This document shows positions 34,441-44,664 of a DNA stretch of 64,000 nt, piece by piece (position 1 is the first letter of the stretch; each line of letters starts with the position of its first letter). The notes below the pieces were generated by a model. The model ran no database searches. It was given only the letters and a program-made list of their open reading frames with translations, and was not told where the DNA came from. A program made the translations under genes and the position numbers. The stretch is from Pachyseris speciosa (lineage: Eukaryota > Cnidaria > Anthozoa > Scleractinia > Pachyseridae). The DNA lies in contig JAEMWC010000197.1 of NCBI GenBank assembly GCA_016490735.1, forward strand, positions 713,501-777,500. Direction: 5' to 3'.

Positions 34441-34906
34441 AGAACGGGGAAAATATTATCAACAAAATAACAAGCATATAGCGACTGATGCAGGCCTAGA
34501 ATGGCTCCCCACGTGACGCACTAAGCCTTTATAGACAGCATGATACCCATCATGCCTCACAAATCGTACCCAGGCCACTTCTGTTCCCGTGCCGTAGAAA
34601 TATCAATTTCTGTCTAATTTGCACGCTCAATCGTCAGAAATTACATATTCTAAAAGTAATGGGGCCGCTAGTTTCGGAACTCTTTTTTTTTTTTATTTTC
34701 CAGGACTCTGCATCTGCCTCCTTCACTTTGAGAACCATTTTAACACTAGGGACGGATTATGCGTCTTGTTTCACTGTAGAAAAAGCACGGTGTTCAATTT
34801 GGGCAGATAATTCGCCTGGTTTTATTCGTCTTTTTATCCGTTCAGAGCCACCTTGATTTTTCGATAATTTAAAGTGACTCTGAATCCCATGTTCAATTTT
34901 TTTTAA

Positions 34907-35493
34907 GTGCCCATAATGTCAAAAAATGTTTTTCGCTCATCTAATTCTACATTTCACCAAATGAACTTCTGCGAAAAAAATTTTCGATTTGGATAAAACG
35001 CAATTTTTATATAATTTTTTAAAGACATTCAAATTTGCCGCCATTTTGGTCCACCATTCGCACCAGTCTTCCTCGGTTTAAAGGGAGTCGTGACGTAGGT
35101 TCAGGAACACGTGATTTTGGGTCGTGACTTATCTGACTTGAAAACAAGTGGGAATTTTGCTTCAGAAGGATTAAAGCGTGGAGGTCACTAAGGACACCTA
35201 ATAAAGCTCACAATATCATAAAAGACCCGCACTCGACCTGTGTGTTTATGTGCACTCAAGGTCAAGTGAGGTTCCTGAACCTACGTCACAGACATCAATC
35301 ACGTGGTCATTTTGAGCACGTTACTCTTGTGATCAGCGGCAGGGGTCGACCGCAAGAAAATAGAATTTTGAACTTTGTAAAAATTCGTCAAAAAATCACG
35401 TTTTATCTAAATCGAAAACGCTTTTCACAGACGTTCATTTGATGAAATGTAAAATTAGATGAGAGAAAAACATTTTTTGACATGATGGGCACT
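34907..35493. mobile_element. MITE with TTAA target duplication (copy B only)
   Basis: Inverted termini GTGCCCATAATGTCAAAAAA and its near complement (TTTTTTGACATGATGGGCAC) with arms of about 90 bp. TTAA lies at 34903-34906 and 35494-35497; copy A has a single TTTTTTAACCC at the equivalent site. TTAA duplications are typical of piggyBac and Kolobok families. Confidence 0.8.
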
Positions 35494-37439
35494 TTAACCC
35501 ACTGACTACCAAGCATTTTGCTAAAAAACATCTTTTGAAGCTCGTCGAGCCGTTTTATGGCCAGATTGTAGCCAAAAAGAACCAAAACTGCCCAAAACTC
35601 TGTTTGCTGGTGGAGTTCATTGTAACCGTCTGTTCCTGATGCTTAATTTTAGCTTTCCAAGATCGGGCATGCGCAGAAAACAAAATTTGGGTCAAAAGTT
35701 TCACCTCCCCCTCTCCTTCTACCTTTCGCTTTCTCTCCTCCCCTTTTATTTCGCTTTTCTTGCCTCGCCTTCTTTTTCTCTTGCTGGGCATTTCCCGGGC
35801 TTCCTTTCAGTGGGAAAATATTTGTGGAAAACTTTTAGGATCATAGGATTTGGTGCAAGGATGTGCAGGTGGGTCGTGGAACAAGATTTTCATTCAAATT
35901 TTCGACTCAACGTCACTTGTTTTTTTTTTTTCGCGTTTTCTCCGGCCAGTTTGACGAAATCGTGCTCATTTGGGTATGGTTTGAAAGATCTCTTCCCCCT
36001 TCACATGCTACGTGTAAAAGTTGTCCATGAGCATTAAAACTGATGACGTCACAAGCGGTACAAGGGACGTGGTTCTGCGCGGCCGGTTTTGGTCGGCACG
36101 GCTGCCAAAGGGTTAAACTTTGTAGAAAGATAAAACTTGATATGTTGATTGCAGTTCAATAATAAAAAACGGGGGTCATCCAACTCGTTTTTGAGTTACA
36201 GGCACATAAACCCAAAATTAAAGGAGTTTCTAAGAGGCTCTACTGTTGCTATTGTAACCTAATATGTCACAAAATGAATCACAACTTGTTGAGAAATAAT
36301 TGAGAAATTTTTTGATACCATCTTCAAGAAAACGAACAAAATATTGTGGGAGTATCGATCCATCAAAGAGTTGGTGTTTAAAAGCAACGAGACCATTTTG
36401 AGCCACCTTAAACTTTACAGATTTGAATGCGAATTTGTACCGTGCTTTTATATTTTTCATTGCCGTTTTAATATTCCCAAACAACGTAAGCTGATCGATG
36501 AAGCTACAATTGCAATCTGTGAAAATCGTCAGTTCGAGCGAATAAATTCTGCTCTAAAGTGTCTCGCAATTCGCTTGCATATCTTTCGCGTACTTTTACT
36601 CTAGGCGAAAACTGAGCGCTTTCGCTTCTGTAGTTGCTCGCATTTATTTGCTTTGGTACTGTGTGTGCTTTCAGGAATGAAATCTGCGAGTGTGTTCACT
36701 TTGTAATAATGTTTTGAATCGTCTGTAGCCTTTGATTGATAGCAAAAGGATTCTGTTGCGTGTTATCGTTTGTACTTTGTGCTTACGATAGACCTGGGCA
36801 GTTTGTAATACTCTACTGTTTGTTTACATTAGCATTCTGTAATGTTTGTACGTTTAAACAAATTCTGACTATTGCCAGCAATACATTGATCGTGGCATCC
36901 CACGTAAACGCCTCCAAGCGTCTCGTTTTATTGACTAACCGTCCGATTTGCTGTTTCCTTACTGGTAAGGGTGATAATAGACTGGCCTAGAGATCCTCAG
37001 AGGAGAAAGTGTCCGGGACTCGGGTTGTTTGCCAGCAAACGCTGGTGTGGTGTTTGAAGATCTGAAGATCAAATTAGGATACCCCTACTTGTATTGCCAT
37101 CAAGGGAACTGTGAACATGTGGTGATCTTTACTGATCTTAGGTGAGTAATTCAACATAATCCAAGGTTTGATATTAATAGGGAAAGGATCTCTTCAGTGC
37201 AGTGTTGCCATATGGAAGCTTCCGAGTCCTACTTGAAATTCCGTGGTGCTCTTTTTTATTCGGCATGATTGCTGTAGGTTATACGACGTGGTTCTAACTT
37301 TTCAATCGGTGGTTAAATTCCCAGAGCTTGACCATTCAAATGAAAACTACTGACCCGCTGTCGTACTTTCGTCTGGTGTACAATCCAAACATTTTCGTCT
37401 TTGGATGAAATCCTTGAGTGATACCGTTCAGATTAAAGC

Positions 37440-37850
37440 TGTTCATAGATAGATAGAAACTTAGTAAAGTGTCAAACCGTGTAGCCTGGGAGAAACCCAT
37501 ACTAATAAGGGGACAGACACATCTTAATATAAAAATACAATACAGAATTAAAAAAACTAAACCATCTGCATTTGAAATATAACTATTAAAATTAAAGAGT
37601 CTCATGTTGTACAGAGGATACAACCCTTGCAACTCAGTTAGATCTTTGCCACGAATGCGCCTTTTAAACTCATTAAGTGTTTTGGCTGATCTGTCATCCG
37701 AAGACAGTTTACCCCATACTTTAGGTCCTAAGTATCGCAGTGAGTGCCTACCGTAAGTTACAGAGTTATACCAAGGAGTGGAGAAATCAGATTGGCTCAA
37801 ATGTTCATGTTCAGAGTGCTGCTGCATTGTACACAAACATTGTAATGCAA
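37440..37850 (-). mobile_element. LINE 3' fragment, copy B
   Basis: Duplicate of the 4515-4990 fragment, with the same [13 protein letters not shown] and [10 protein letters not shown] segments and the TCTA tail. It has small deletions relative to copy A. Confidence 0.8.
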
Positions 37851-38793
37851 ACCTTTTGTCCAGTTTTCTGTTCGTCTTTGATAAATTATTTATTGATGGA
37901 CATGCATTGCGGTTGGCGTATCTTTTCTAACCCTTTATTTCTAGCTCTTTTGATCCTCACCTCTTGGGCAAAAGATGAGAGCTTGGTGACTATTTTCACT
38001 TTAGACAACCTGCAAGAGCCAAAGACTTGAACCTTTCACTCCCATTTAAGTTCAAAACTTCATCAGAATCAGTACTCATATCAGTTTTAAGTGGTGTCGA
38101 CACCGGAGGATTTCATCGACAGAGCCAAGTGATTGTTGTTGTTGTGTTGTTTTGTTTGTTTATTTTTCATTTTTCTTTTCTTTTTTAAGACAAATACTGA
38201 TCTCTGCCTTCGACTATGAATTCCAGAATATTTGTTCGTGTGAGAATTTTCATTGATTCAAGACTGTTGAGTATATAATTTATTATACTTTGAAATTAAG
38301 TGTACCTCTATGCACAGTCACCTTGTACTTTGTGAAGTTAAGATGTGGTTTCGTTCTCTCTTTAACAATTTCGTGATAAATCGTTTGTTGCCCGTTTTAG
38401 TCACTGAGATCTGAATCGCGACGACACGTTACGACTGCTATACTGCTGGTATTCATCTGTTTATGGTGTCGACTGGCTGTGAAGTAGCATTCATTTCTAA
38501 CCGCGATGACCAACACCTTTCCTTTTAAATTCCTTCCGTTTTCCCGATTTTTCTTCTCTGCTTGTCGGTGAGTCTTCTTTCTGTTCAATCAGATGAGTGA
38601 TGCATAGATTCGAGTGGTTCAAACCGCCTTCGTGCCGCGTTGAGCTGAATGTGGCTCCATTTCTTGGTTTTCAGATTGTTAGATGTAGACGACGAACCCA
38701 ACGCGAACGAATACCCATTACAAGTGTTTAAACATCGAGGAAAGAGATTGCGGTGCCGACTGTGTGATGTGTACACCGCAAGGTAAGACAAGA

Positions 38794-39244
38794 CAATAGA
38801 GACCTTAAGATTAAGGTTTTTCGGCTTTTCCCGCGAACCGCGAACGTCAAGAAGTCACGTGACCAGTGCCTTGCCGTCAGGTTTGCGGTTTGAGGTTCAC
38901 GTTTGTACGGCTAGACCACGCTCTAGAGGTAAGTGATTTACCGCAAGGTTTTTTGCACCCTAAAACATCACAATCACACCTTTGAGAGGAAATACTACTT
39001 TTTAGAACTCTTTCGCCTATTAATTATCGAATTCTTTTTCATAGAAACGTCATTTTTAAGACGATTTCTCAGCTAAAATAGAAGTGAACGAATGACTGAA
39101 AACAAACATGGCGGCTGGCTATTTGTTACCCGCGAATCTTAAGTGCCGAATATAGGCCGACAGCTAACGTGAAACCGCTAACCGCAAACCGCGGTTTGCC
39201 GTTTGCAGTAATATAGTCAAACCTCGATCTTAAGGTCTCTAGTA
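38794..39244. mobile_element. MITE in intron remnant (copy B only)
   Basis: Inverted ends TAGAGACCTTAAGAT and ATCGATCTTAAGGTCTCTA-type enclose a 450-bp body with repeated AACCGC motifs (GCTAACCGCAAACCGCGG). ACA flanks both sides (38791-38793 and 39245-39247), while copy A has one ACA at this place, which suggests a 3-bp target duplication. Confidence 0.75.
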
Positions 39245-40216
39245 ACAGGTTTCCTCGCGCGCGGAATAGTCCCTCACAGCGAATGAACGTAACGCTAATA
39301 GTTATTACAGCTAGTTTTGGATGACAAGTTCATTGAGGTCGATAAAACCAAAACTACACTAATTGCTGAGACCAATCACCCAAAAGCGTTAGCAACACAA
39401 TGAACCAGTCAGAAGTCGTAGTGTCAAGCACAGGAAACGTGCAGACAGTTCACCTGTTATTATAGTGTGACTTCTAATTGGTTGGTTGAGAAAATGGCGC
39501 GAGTATTATTGTCAACCAATCACAAGGAAGTAAACTTTCATTTGTTGATGGCTTAGAAAGTGGCGCGAGTTTTGTAAACCAATCATAAGTTACTAGTGTT
39601 TGATTTACTGTTGGCTGGGAAAGTGGCACGAGTATTGTTAACCACTTGAATCAGAGAGTGGTAATCTTTGATTTACTGTTTATTTTAGATGGGTGACTGT
39701 GAATGATACTCTAGCGTGTGAGGATCCTTGTTTCTTCTGTGCCACGTGTTTTAAGGGACTTCACTACTCACCGAACGGCGAGAAAATCTACGATTTCCAA
39801 GCTTATCCGGTAGTCGGAGACTTCGACTGGTGATTTGGTCTCGCATCCATGACCTTACTGGATGGAGTGCGGGAGAATAAGCAAGCGCATCAGGGCGAGG
39901 TGACGGAGGCGAGGAAACGGTAAGCTCCAATGCTAGCGTTTTTCGAGATAACATCCCGAGAAGCAGCAATCCATGGCGTCTCTTTCCAAGTTTGACGTGC
40001 ATTAACTAAGTGTATGAATATGGATTACCCTTTTAGGCGGCACTAAAGACGGACTCTCTTGCCTTAAGAGGATTTCACCTTGGTATAAAATTTTCAGATA
40101 CAAGCAGTGTCGACTTCCTTGGGGACCAGCACATATGAAAAGAAATAGAAAACAAACTGCCGTTATAAACAGGACACACGAACCACGCATGGTTTAAGAA
40201 CTTGAATTCATTTAAC

Positions 40217-40258
40217 TTGACGTTTCGTATGTTACAACATACATCTTCAGAAGTGACA
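40217..40258 (-). ncRNA. Hammerhead ribozyme (Penelope type), copy B, intact core
   Basis: Same motif as at 6361-6400: CTGAAGA (40244-40250), 7-bp stem II and GAAAC (40222-40226), here followed by GTC. GAAACGTC is the minimal helix III form reported for hammerheads of Penelope-like elements, which are thought to work as dimers. Confidence 0.6.
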
Positions 40259-41039
40259 GTTATAAAAATGTGCCATTTTGTGGGCGAATTTAAGACTTTG
40301 CTGGTACAGAGGTTAACAAGAGGCAGTCGGTCAAGAACTGCATGTGGCTACTGCTTAACAAGCTAAAACAGTGAATAAAGTGGATTCTTTATAGTTAAAG
40401 CAGTGTCGTGAATAGTAGTTGCAGTATTTTTTGTAGCTACCAGCCTAGAAGAGGCTCGAAGAGGTCAGTGATTGGTTGCACTCGGTACTGTTCGATGTCT
40501 TAGAGCTTCGTTTCCCTTCGTCATCATTGGCTCTATTTTGGAATACTAATCTACTCAGTGACAACGTTGGAGCGACGTTGCTGGACTCCCTTGAAGTTCA
40601 AAAGAGAAGTTGTTAACTTATTTCAGATCACTTTTTGCTATTTTGCACCTGTAACCAGGTATAGCTCTCTTAGACAGTGTGAGAAGTGTTTTTTCCTGGC
40701 CCGTTTTTCGAGATTTGTAGTGACCGTTTATGGAGGTTTTCCAGCCGACGAGTGCTCTCTGAATCGAATTGTGTCTGACGTCCATGACAATCGAGTAAAA
40801 AAAATGTCTTACGAGACACAAAACCTGCTTATTTCAAGGGCCAAAGAAGCCGATTGTTTTTCACCGGCCGGAGTTGTGATTTTCGATACCACAAATACAC
40901 GAACGTAAACAGGTCTACTGGAAACGTTCTCGCGCGAGAATTCTTCCTCAGGACAAAAGTGACATTAAGATCAGGGATATGACGGTAATTTACGGAGCCC
41001 CCAATAGGGCATTAAGCAAAAAAATTTGAGATTGAAAAG

Positions 41040-41130
41040 GACGACATATAAGTCGACTTATAACTCGTCCAACGCGTTTTGTAAATTCTCGTCCAAGTCG
41101 ACTTATAAGTCGACTTATAACTCGTCCATT
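41040..41130. repeat. Palindromic minisatellite, copy B
   Basis: Two units of the SalI-palindrome repeat (TATAAGTCGACTTATA), orthologous to the longer array at 7440-7605. Confidence 0.8.
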
Positions 41131-41583
41131 TGGTTTATCAACGGAGTTGATAATGTAAATTGGCCACCGTACAGGGATTCGATTAGCTGACGTTTCGAGC
41201 GTTAGCCCTTCGTCAGAGCGAAACGAGGAATTGTGGGTTGTGTATGGTTTATATACAGAAAATGGAGCTACGCTGGTGGTAAAATGGAAACGTCAAAAAC
41301 AGGAATAAATTAATTGAATGAAAAGCGCTCGTTGATACCGTGGGTGAGTGCCGCTTTGAAAGATCAATTTTTGCTCGAGATTTTTACGGCCTTCTGTGGT
41401 ACCTTGATGTAGGGAAAGGCCGAAGATCGACATGTGTTGTTTGGAATGGCTAGGGAGAGTAAAATGCCGAGCGACTGGTTTGGATGCATCTTTGTCATCT
41501 TTCTCAACATCACGAAGATGTTCTCGGAATCGGTCACCTAGTCGTTTCACCTCAGTGAAATCAAGCAAACTACAAACAATAGT
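41131..41583 (-). mobile_element. Penelope-like element 3' end with GIY-YIG domain
   Basis: Inserted in copy B only. The minus strand encodes the C-terminal half of the GIY-YIG endonuclease of Penelope-like elements (RLGDRFREHLRDV, KPVARHFTLPSHS, GLSLHQGTTEGRKNLEQKLI), ending in a stop near 41293. A short terminal region carrying a hammerhead motif follows at 41185-41222. This is the ORF-then-pLTR order of an endonuclease-containing Penelope element, truncated at its 5' side. Confidence 0.85.
41180..41225 (-). ncRNA. Hammerhead ribozyme of Penelope terminal repeat
   Basis: Minus strand: CTGACGA (41210-41216), stem II GGGC-TAAC-GCTC, GAAAC (41192-41196) and GTC cleavage triplet, with a short AGC/GCT stem I. 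It has the minimal helix III typical of Penelope hammerheads and lies about 100 nt downstream of the GIY-YIG ORF. Confidence 0.75.
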
Positions 41584-41749
41584 AACAGCCAGTCCGAACA
41601 GACTACAACTGTCACCGTATTGCCTCAAGCTTTCTTTCTTTTGTCTAATGTCTGATCGTTTCCCTTAGGCCGAGCTGTCCAAGATCACTACCGAAACTCC
41701 CGAAACCGTGCAACCGAGAAAGGATGCTATAACATGATTCCTTATATGG

Positions 41750-42270
41750 TGTATGTTCATCACCTGAGCATGAAATGAAACAAGTAATGTTTACTGAATG
41801 AGCAGGAGTGTTTTACCAAGATTAAATAAAACACTCGGCAGCGCCTCATGTTCGGACTCTGCATAGAACACGAATTGCGAATTTATTGAACGGCTTCAAG
41901 AGCTTTACTGTACATCTATCCATTCTTACGTTATTATTTGGATTTTGGATTATTTCGGCCTAGAAAATTTAGCCGTGTCAATATAGCAGTTATAAAGACA
42001 ATCAACATTAATTTATTTTGTATTTTCTTCAATAAAAAATTAACTACTTTAAAAAGAGGGGCGACCTGCACCATTTGCAACACCTCACAAGATTGGTTCA
42101 AAACAACAATAAACAAAGAATTAAAACAATGGAACCTAGCCATAAAACAATAGAGGTGCAACTGATAAAGATCCAGTGAAATTAGAGGTTTCAAAGAGGT
42201 GCAGCCCTACCCTAAAAAGATACAGCTAAAATGTTATTAAGAAGCTTATAAAGTAATAGTATTTTCATAA
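41750..42270. other. Mixed unique and duplicated sequence
   Basis: Contains a short hairpin (GAGTGTTTTA / TAAAACACTC) at 41809-41838 and about 40 bp matching copy A near 7880-7915. The rest is unrecognised. Confidence 0.4.
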
Positions 42271-43651
42271 TAATAATTTACTCAATTCTGATTGGCTAAA
42301 AAAGCAGTGCAGTTTTGCTGTAACAGTGCAAAAACGTATAACACGAGTGCAAAGCTGTAACACAGTGCAATTACAAATGTATTTTGATTGGTTTAGAAAC
42401 AACAGAAATTTGAATGAGCCAATCAAATCGTAGCTGTTTCTATAGCAACAAGTTCGCGGTGAGTTTGAGCCGCGTTGAAAATTGTGAAAAACAAACAATA
42501 GCCGACGTTTTGAGCAGGTTTCCTTTCGCAGAGGAGCTGAAAACAGCTCTAAAAACGAGCACGGTACGAAAAGCACTGCTTTTCGGCTGTCTGTTTGGAG
42601 AAAGTGATGTCTACAGAAGGGCCCGTAGGCGGTGCAATTTGGAATAAATAAGCACTTGTAAATGTTTTCAAACGGGCTCGTGCAATTTGTGGTCTTTGAA
42701 AAAATTTACAATTGCTTATTTATTCCAAATTGCACCAGAAAAATCATGTGATTACATATTAATAATAGACACGAAAAAATTGTGTTGCATAAGCAACGCA
42801 GGTGAACCACGTGCAAAAATAATTTATTCATCACGCGCAGGTCAAAACAACAGTTTAGTCAATGTTTTTAAAGTTGTTAAGCCTCAAAAACCGTCTGAAA
42901 AGTTATATGCTATAGCTATAAGGCTGCTTCGTTTTTCAAGTGTCTATCAAATGCTGTATAATCATTACCTTCAGTATTTCTGTTTCATAATCTTCGTCTT
43001 GTTTGTTATTGTCTCCTCGGCGTAAAATGGCTTGAGCAAAGTGTTATTCAAGTTCAACGGGCTCATAACTTTCGATTTCTTCGGTAATTCCCTTCTTTAG
43101 ACATCACTTTCTCCAAACAGACAGCCGAAGAGCAGTCTTCGGCCATTGTTTGATGCTGTATAATCATTACCTTCAGTATTTCTGGTTCATAACCTTCGTC
43201 TTGTTTGTTGATGTTTTCTCGACGTAAAATGGCTTGAGCAAAGTGTTACTCAAGTTCAATGGACTGATAACTTTCGATTTCGTCGGTAATTCCCTTCTGT
43301 AGACATCGCTTTCTCCAAACAGACAGCCGAAAAGCAGTGCTTTTCGTACCGTGCTCGTTTTTAGAGCTGTTTTCAACTCCTCTGCGAAAGGAAAGCTGCT
43401 CAAAACGTCGGCCATTGTTTGATGTTTTTCACAATTTTCAACGCGGCTCAAACTCACGGCGAACTTGTTGCTATAGAAACAGCTACGATTTGATTGGCTC
43501 ATTCAAATTTCTACTGTTTCTAAACCAATCAAAATACACTTGTAAAGGATACTTCACAAATTAATGTGATCAAGTAAGCTGAAGCCACTCTAAAGGCACT
43601 AAGGCCACAAGGTAGCGGGCATTACCCCTTAAATCTACCAAAGCAAAGATT

Positions 43652-43732
43652 GAGCCCAAGCATTAGCCACCATGGACAGCTGTTTCGGCCTTGTTAGGCC
43701 TCGTCAGCATGGTATAGCTAATGCTCAGGCTC
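43652..43732 (-). ncRNA. Hammerhead ribozyme, array unit 1
   Basis: Minus strand: stem I 5' strand GAGCCTGAGCATTAGC...CCATG, core CTGACGA, stem II GGCCT-AACA-AGGCC, GAAAC, helix III ACA-GC-TGT, cleavage base C, then CATGG...GCTAATGCTTGGGCTC pairing back to stem I with internal loops. All conserved core bases are present. Confidence 0.88.
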
Positions 43733-43905
43733 AAGTACCCACATATCCATAAAACAAGCAATGAAAACGTAAAGCTTGTGGGACGTGGCTGGAGTGACAA
43801 GGATACTTCACAAATTAATGTGATCAAGTAAGCTGAAGCCACTCTAAAGGCACTAAGGCCACAAGGTAGCGGGCATTACCCCTTAAATCTACCAAAGCAA
43901 AGATT

Positions 43906-43986
43906 GAGCCCAAGCATTAGCAGCCATGGACAGCTGTTTCGGCCTTGTTAGGCCTCGTCAGCATGGTATAGCTAATGCTCAGGCTC
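43906..43986 (-). ncRNA. Hammerhead ribozyme, array unit 2
   Basis: Same structure as unit 1, exactly 254 nt further along. The base before the CATGG stem I segment differs, outside the core. Confidence 0.88.
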
Positions 43987-44159
43987 AAGTACCCACATAT
44001 CCATAAAACAAGCAATGAAAACGTAAAGCTTGTGGGATGTGGCTGGAGTGACAAGGATACTTCACAAATTAATGTGATCAAGTAAGCTGAAGCCACTCTA
44101 AAGGCAATAAGGCCACAAGGTAGCGGGCATTACCCCTTAAATCTACCAAAGCAAAGATT

Positions 44160-44240
44160 GAGCCCAAGCATTAGCAGCCATGGACAGCTGTTTCGGCCTT
44201 GTTAGGCCTCGTCAGCATGGTATAGCTAATGCTCAGGCTC
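44160..44240 (-). ncRNA. Hammerhead ribozyme, array unit 3
   Basis: Same structure, a further 254 nt along. All core, stem II and helix III bases are intact. Confidence 0.88.
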
Positions 44241-44413
44241 AAGTACCCACACATCCATAAAACAAGCAATGAAAACGTAAAGCTTGTGGGATGTGGCTGG
44301 AGTGACAAGGATACTTCACAAATTAATGTGATCAAGTAAGCTGAAGCCACTCTAAAGGCACTAAGGCCACAAGGTAGCGGGCATTACCCCTTAAATCTAC
44401 CAAAGCAAAGATT

Positions 44414-44488
44414 GAGCCCAAGCATTAGCAACCATGGACAGCTGTTTCGGCCTTGTTACGCCTCGTCAGCATGGTATAGCTAATGCTA
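44414..44488 (-). ncRNA. Hammerhead ribozyme, array unit 4 (imperfect)
   Basis: Core intact, but stem II has one mismatch (GGCGT against AGGCC) and stem I is cut short at GCTAATGCT where the array turns into its inverted end piece. Likely weak or inactive. Confidence 0.7.
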
Positions 44489-44664
44489 CTTGATCACATT
44501 AATTTGTGAAGTATCCTTGTCACTCCAGCCACATCCCACAAGCTTTACGTTTTCAAAATACATTTGTAATTGCACTGTGTTACAGCTTTGCACTCGTGTT
44601 ACACGTTTTGGCACTGTTACAGCAAAACTGCACTGCTTTTTTAGCCAATCAGAATTGAGTAATT

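Larger units (their letters stand above)
31258..34648 (-). mobile_element. PAT/DIRS-type tyrosine-recombinase retrotransposon with split direct repeats
   Basis: Absent from copy A (empty site near 2332). On the minus strand the order is: repeat A1 (34648-34454), gag-like ORF, RT, tyrosine recombinase, repeat B1 (31866-31774), repeat A2 (31778-31585), about 210 bp, then repeat B2 (31375-31258). This is the A1-ORFs-B1-A2-B2 split-direct-repeat plan of PAT/Ngaro-type DIRS elements, which integrate through a circular intermediate without target duplication. Consistent with that, no clear target-site duplication is seen. RT and recombinase ORFs are almost adjacent, so the RNase H and methyltransferase regions usual in DIRS-like elements are missing. 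Confidence 0.85.
30373..39833 (+). pseudogene. SNAPC3 pseudogene, copy B
   Basis: Five exon remnants are at 30373-30469, 30781-30862, 36970-37141, 38675-38780 and 39689-39833, aligned to exons 2-6 of copy A; the exon 1 equivalent is absent. Lesions: a 5-bp deletion in the first remnant gives an immediate TAA after GDQ; a 1-bp deletion in the second shifts the frame after NDRRD; a deletion in the third gives TGA after CGV. The last two exons remain open, but one zinc-finger-region Cys (KICDF) is Tyr. The second intron has grown through a PAT/DIRS-type element and a MITE. The splice sites themselves are preserved. Confidence 0.9.
43546..44553 (-). mobile_element. Retrozyme-like tandem array, four 254-bp units with hammerheads
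   Basis: Three full units (43546-43799, 43800-44053, 44054-44307) and a partial fourth (44308-44487) are nearly identical. Each encodes a type I hammerhead on the minus strand. A 66-bp inverted piece of the unit (44488-44553) closes the array. The array is flanked by CAAAATACACTTGTAA (43530-43545) and CAAAATACATTTGTAA (44554-44569), a 16-bp target-site duplication within the right arm of a foldback transposon, as judged from that element's intact left arm. Small non-autonomous retrotransposons made of hammerhead-bearing tandem repeats, and the small circular RNAs they yield, are called retrozymes in metazoans. No protein is encoded; mobilisation probably depends on Penelope-like enzymes. Confidence 0.85.
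42275..44664. mobile_element. Foldback DNA transposon with 350-bp inverted arms
   Basis: The left arm 42275-42620 (starts AATTTACTCAATTCTGATTG) is inverted at 43293-43545 plus 44554-44664. The two right-arm pieces are separated by the ribozyme array, which therefore inserted after the foldback formed. The centre contains two tandem 190-bp copies (about 42952-43150 and 43152-43335). The mirrored ORFs of about 75 codons (SRVENCEKQTIADVLSRF) sit in the arms and are not convincing genes. Confidence 0.85.

Noticed and set aside
42414..43502. Mirrored 75- and 109-codon ORFs as a transposase
   Set aside because: They lie in the inverted arms of a foldback and have no transposase motif; the mirror is due to the palindrome.
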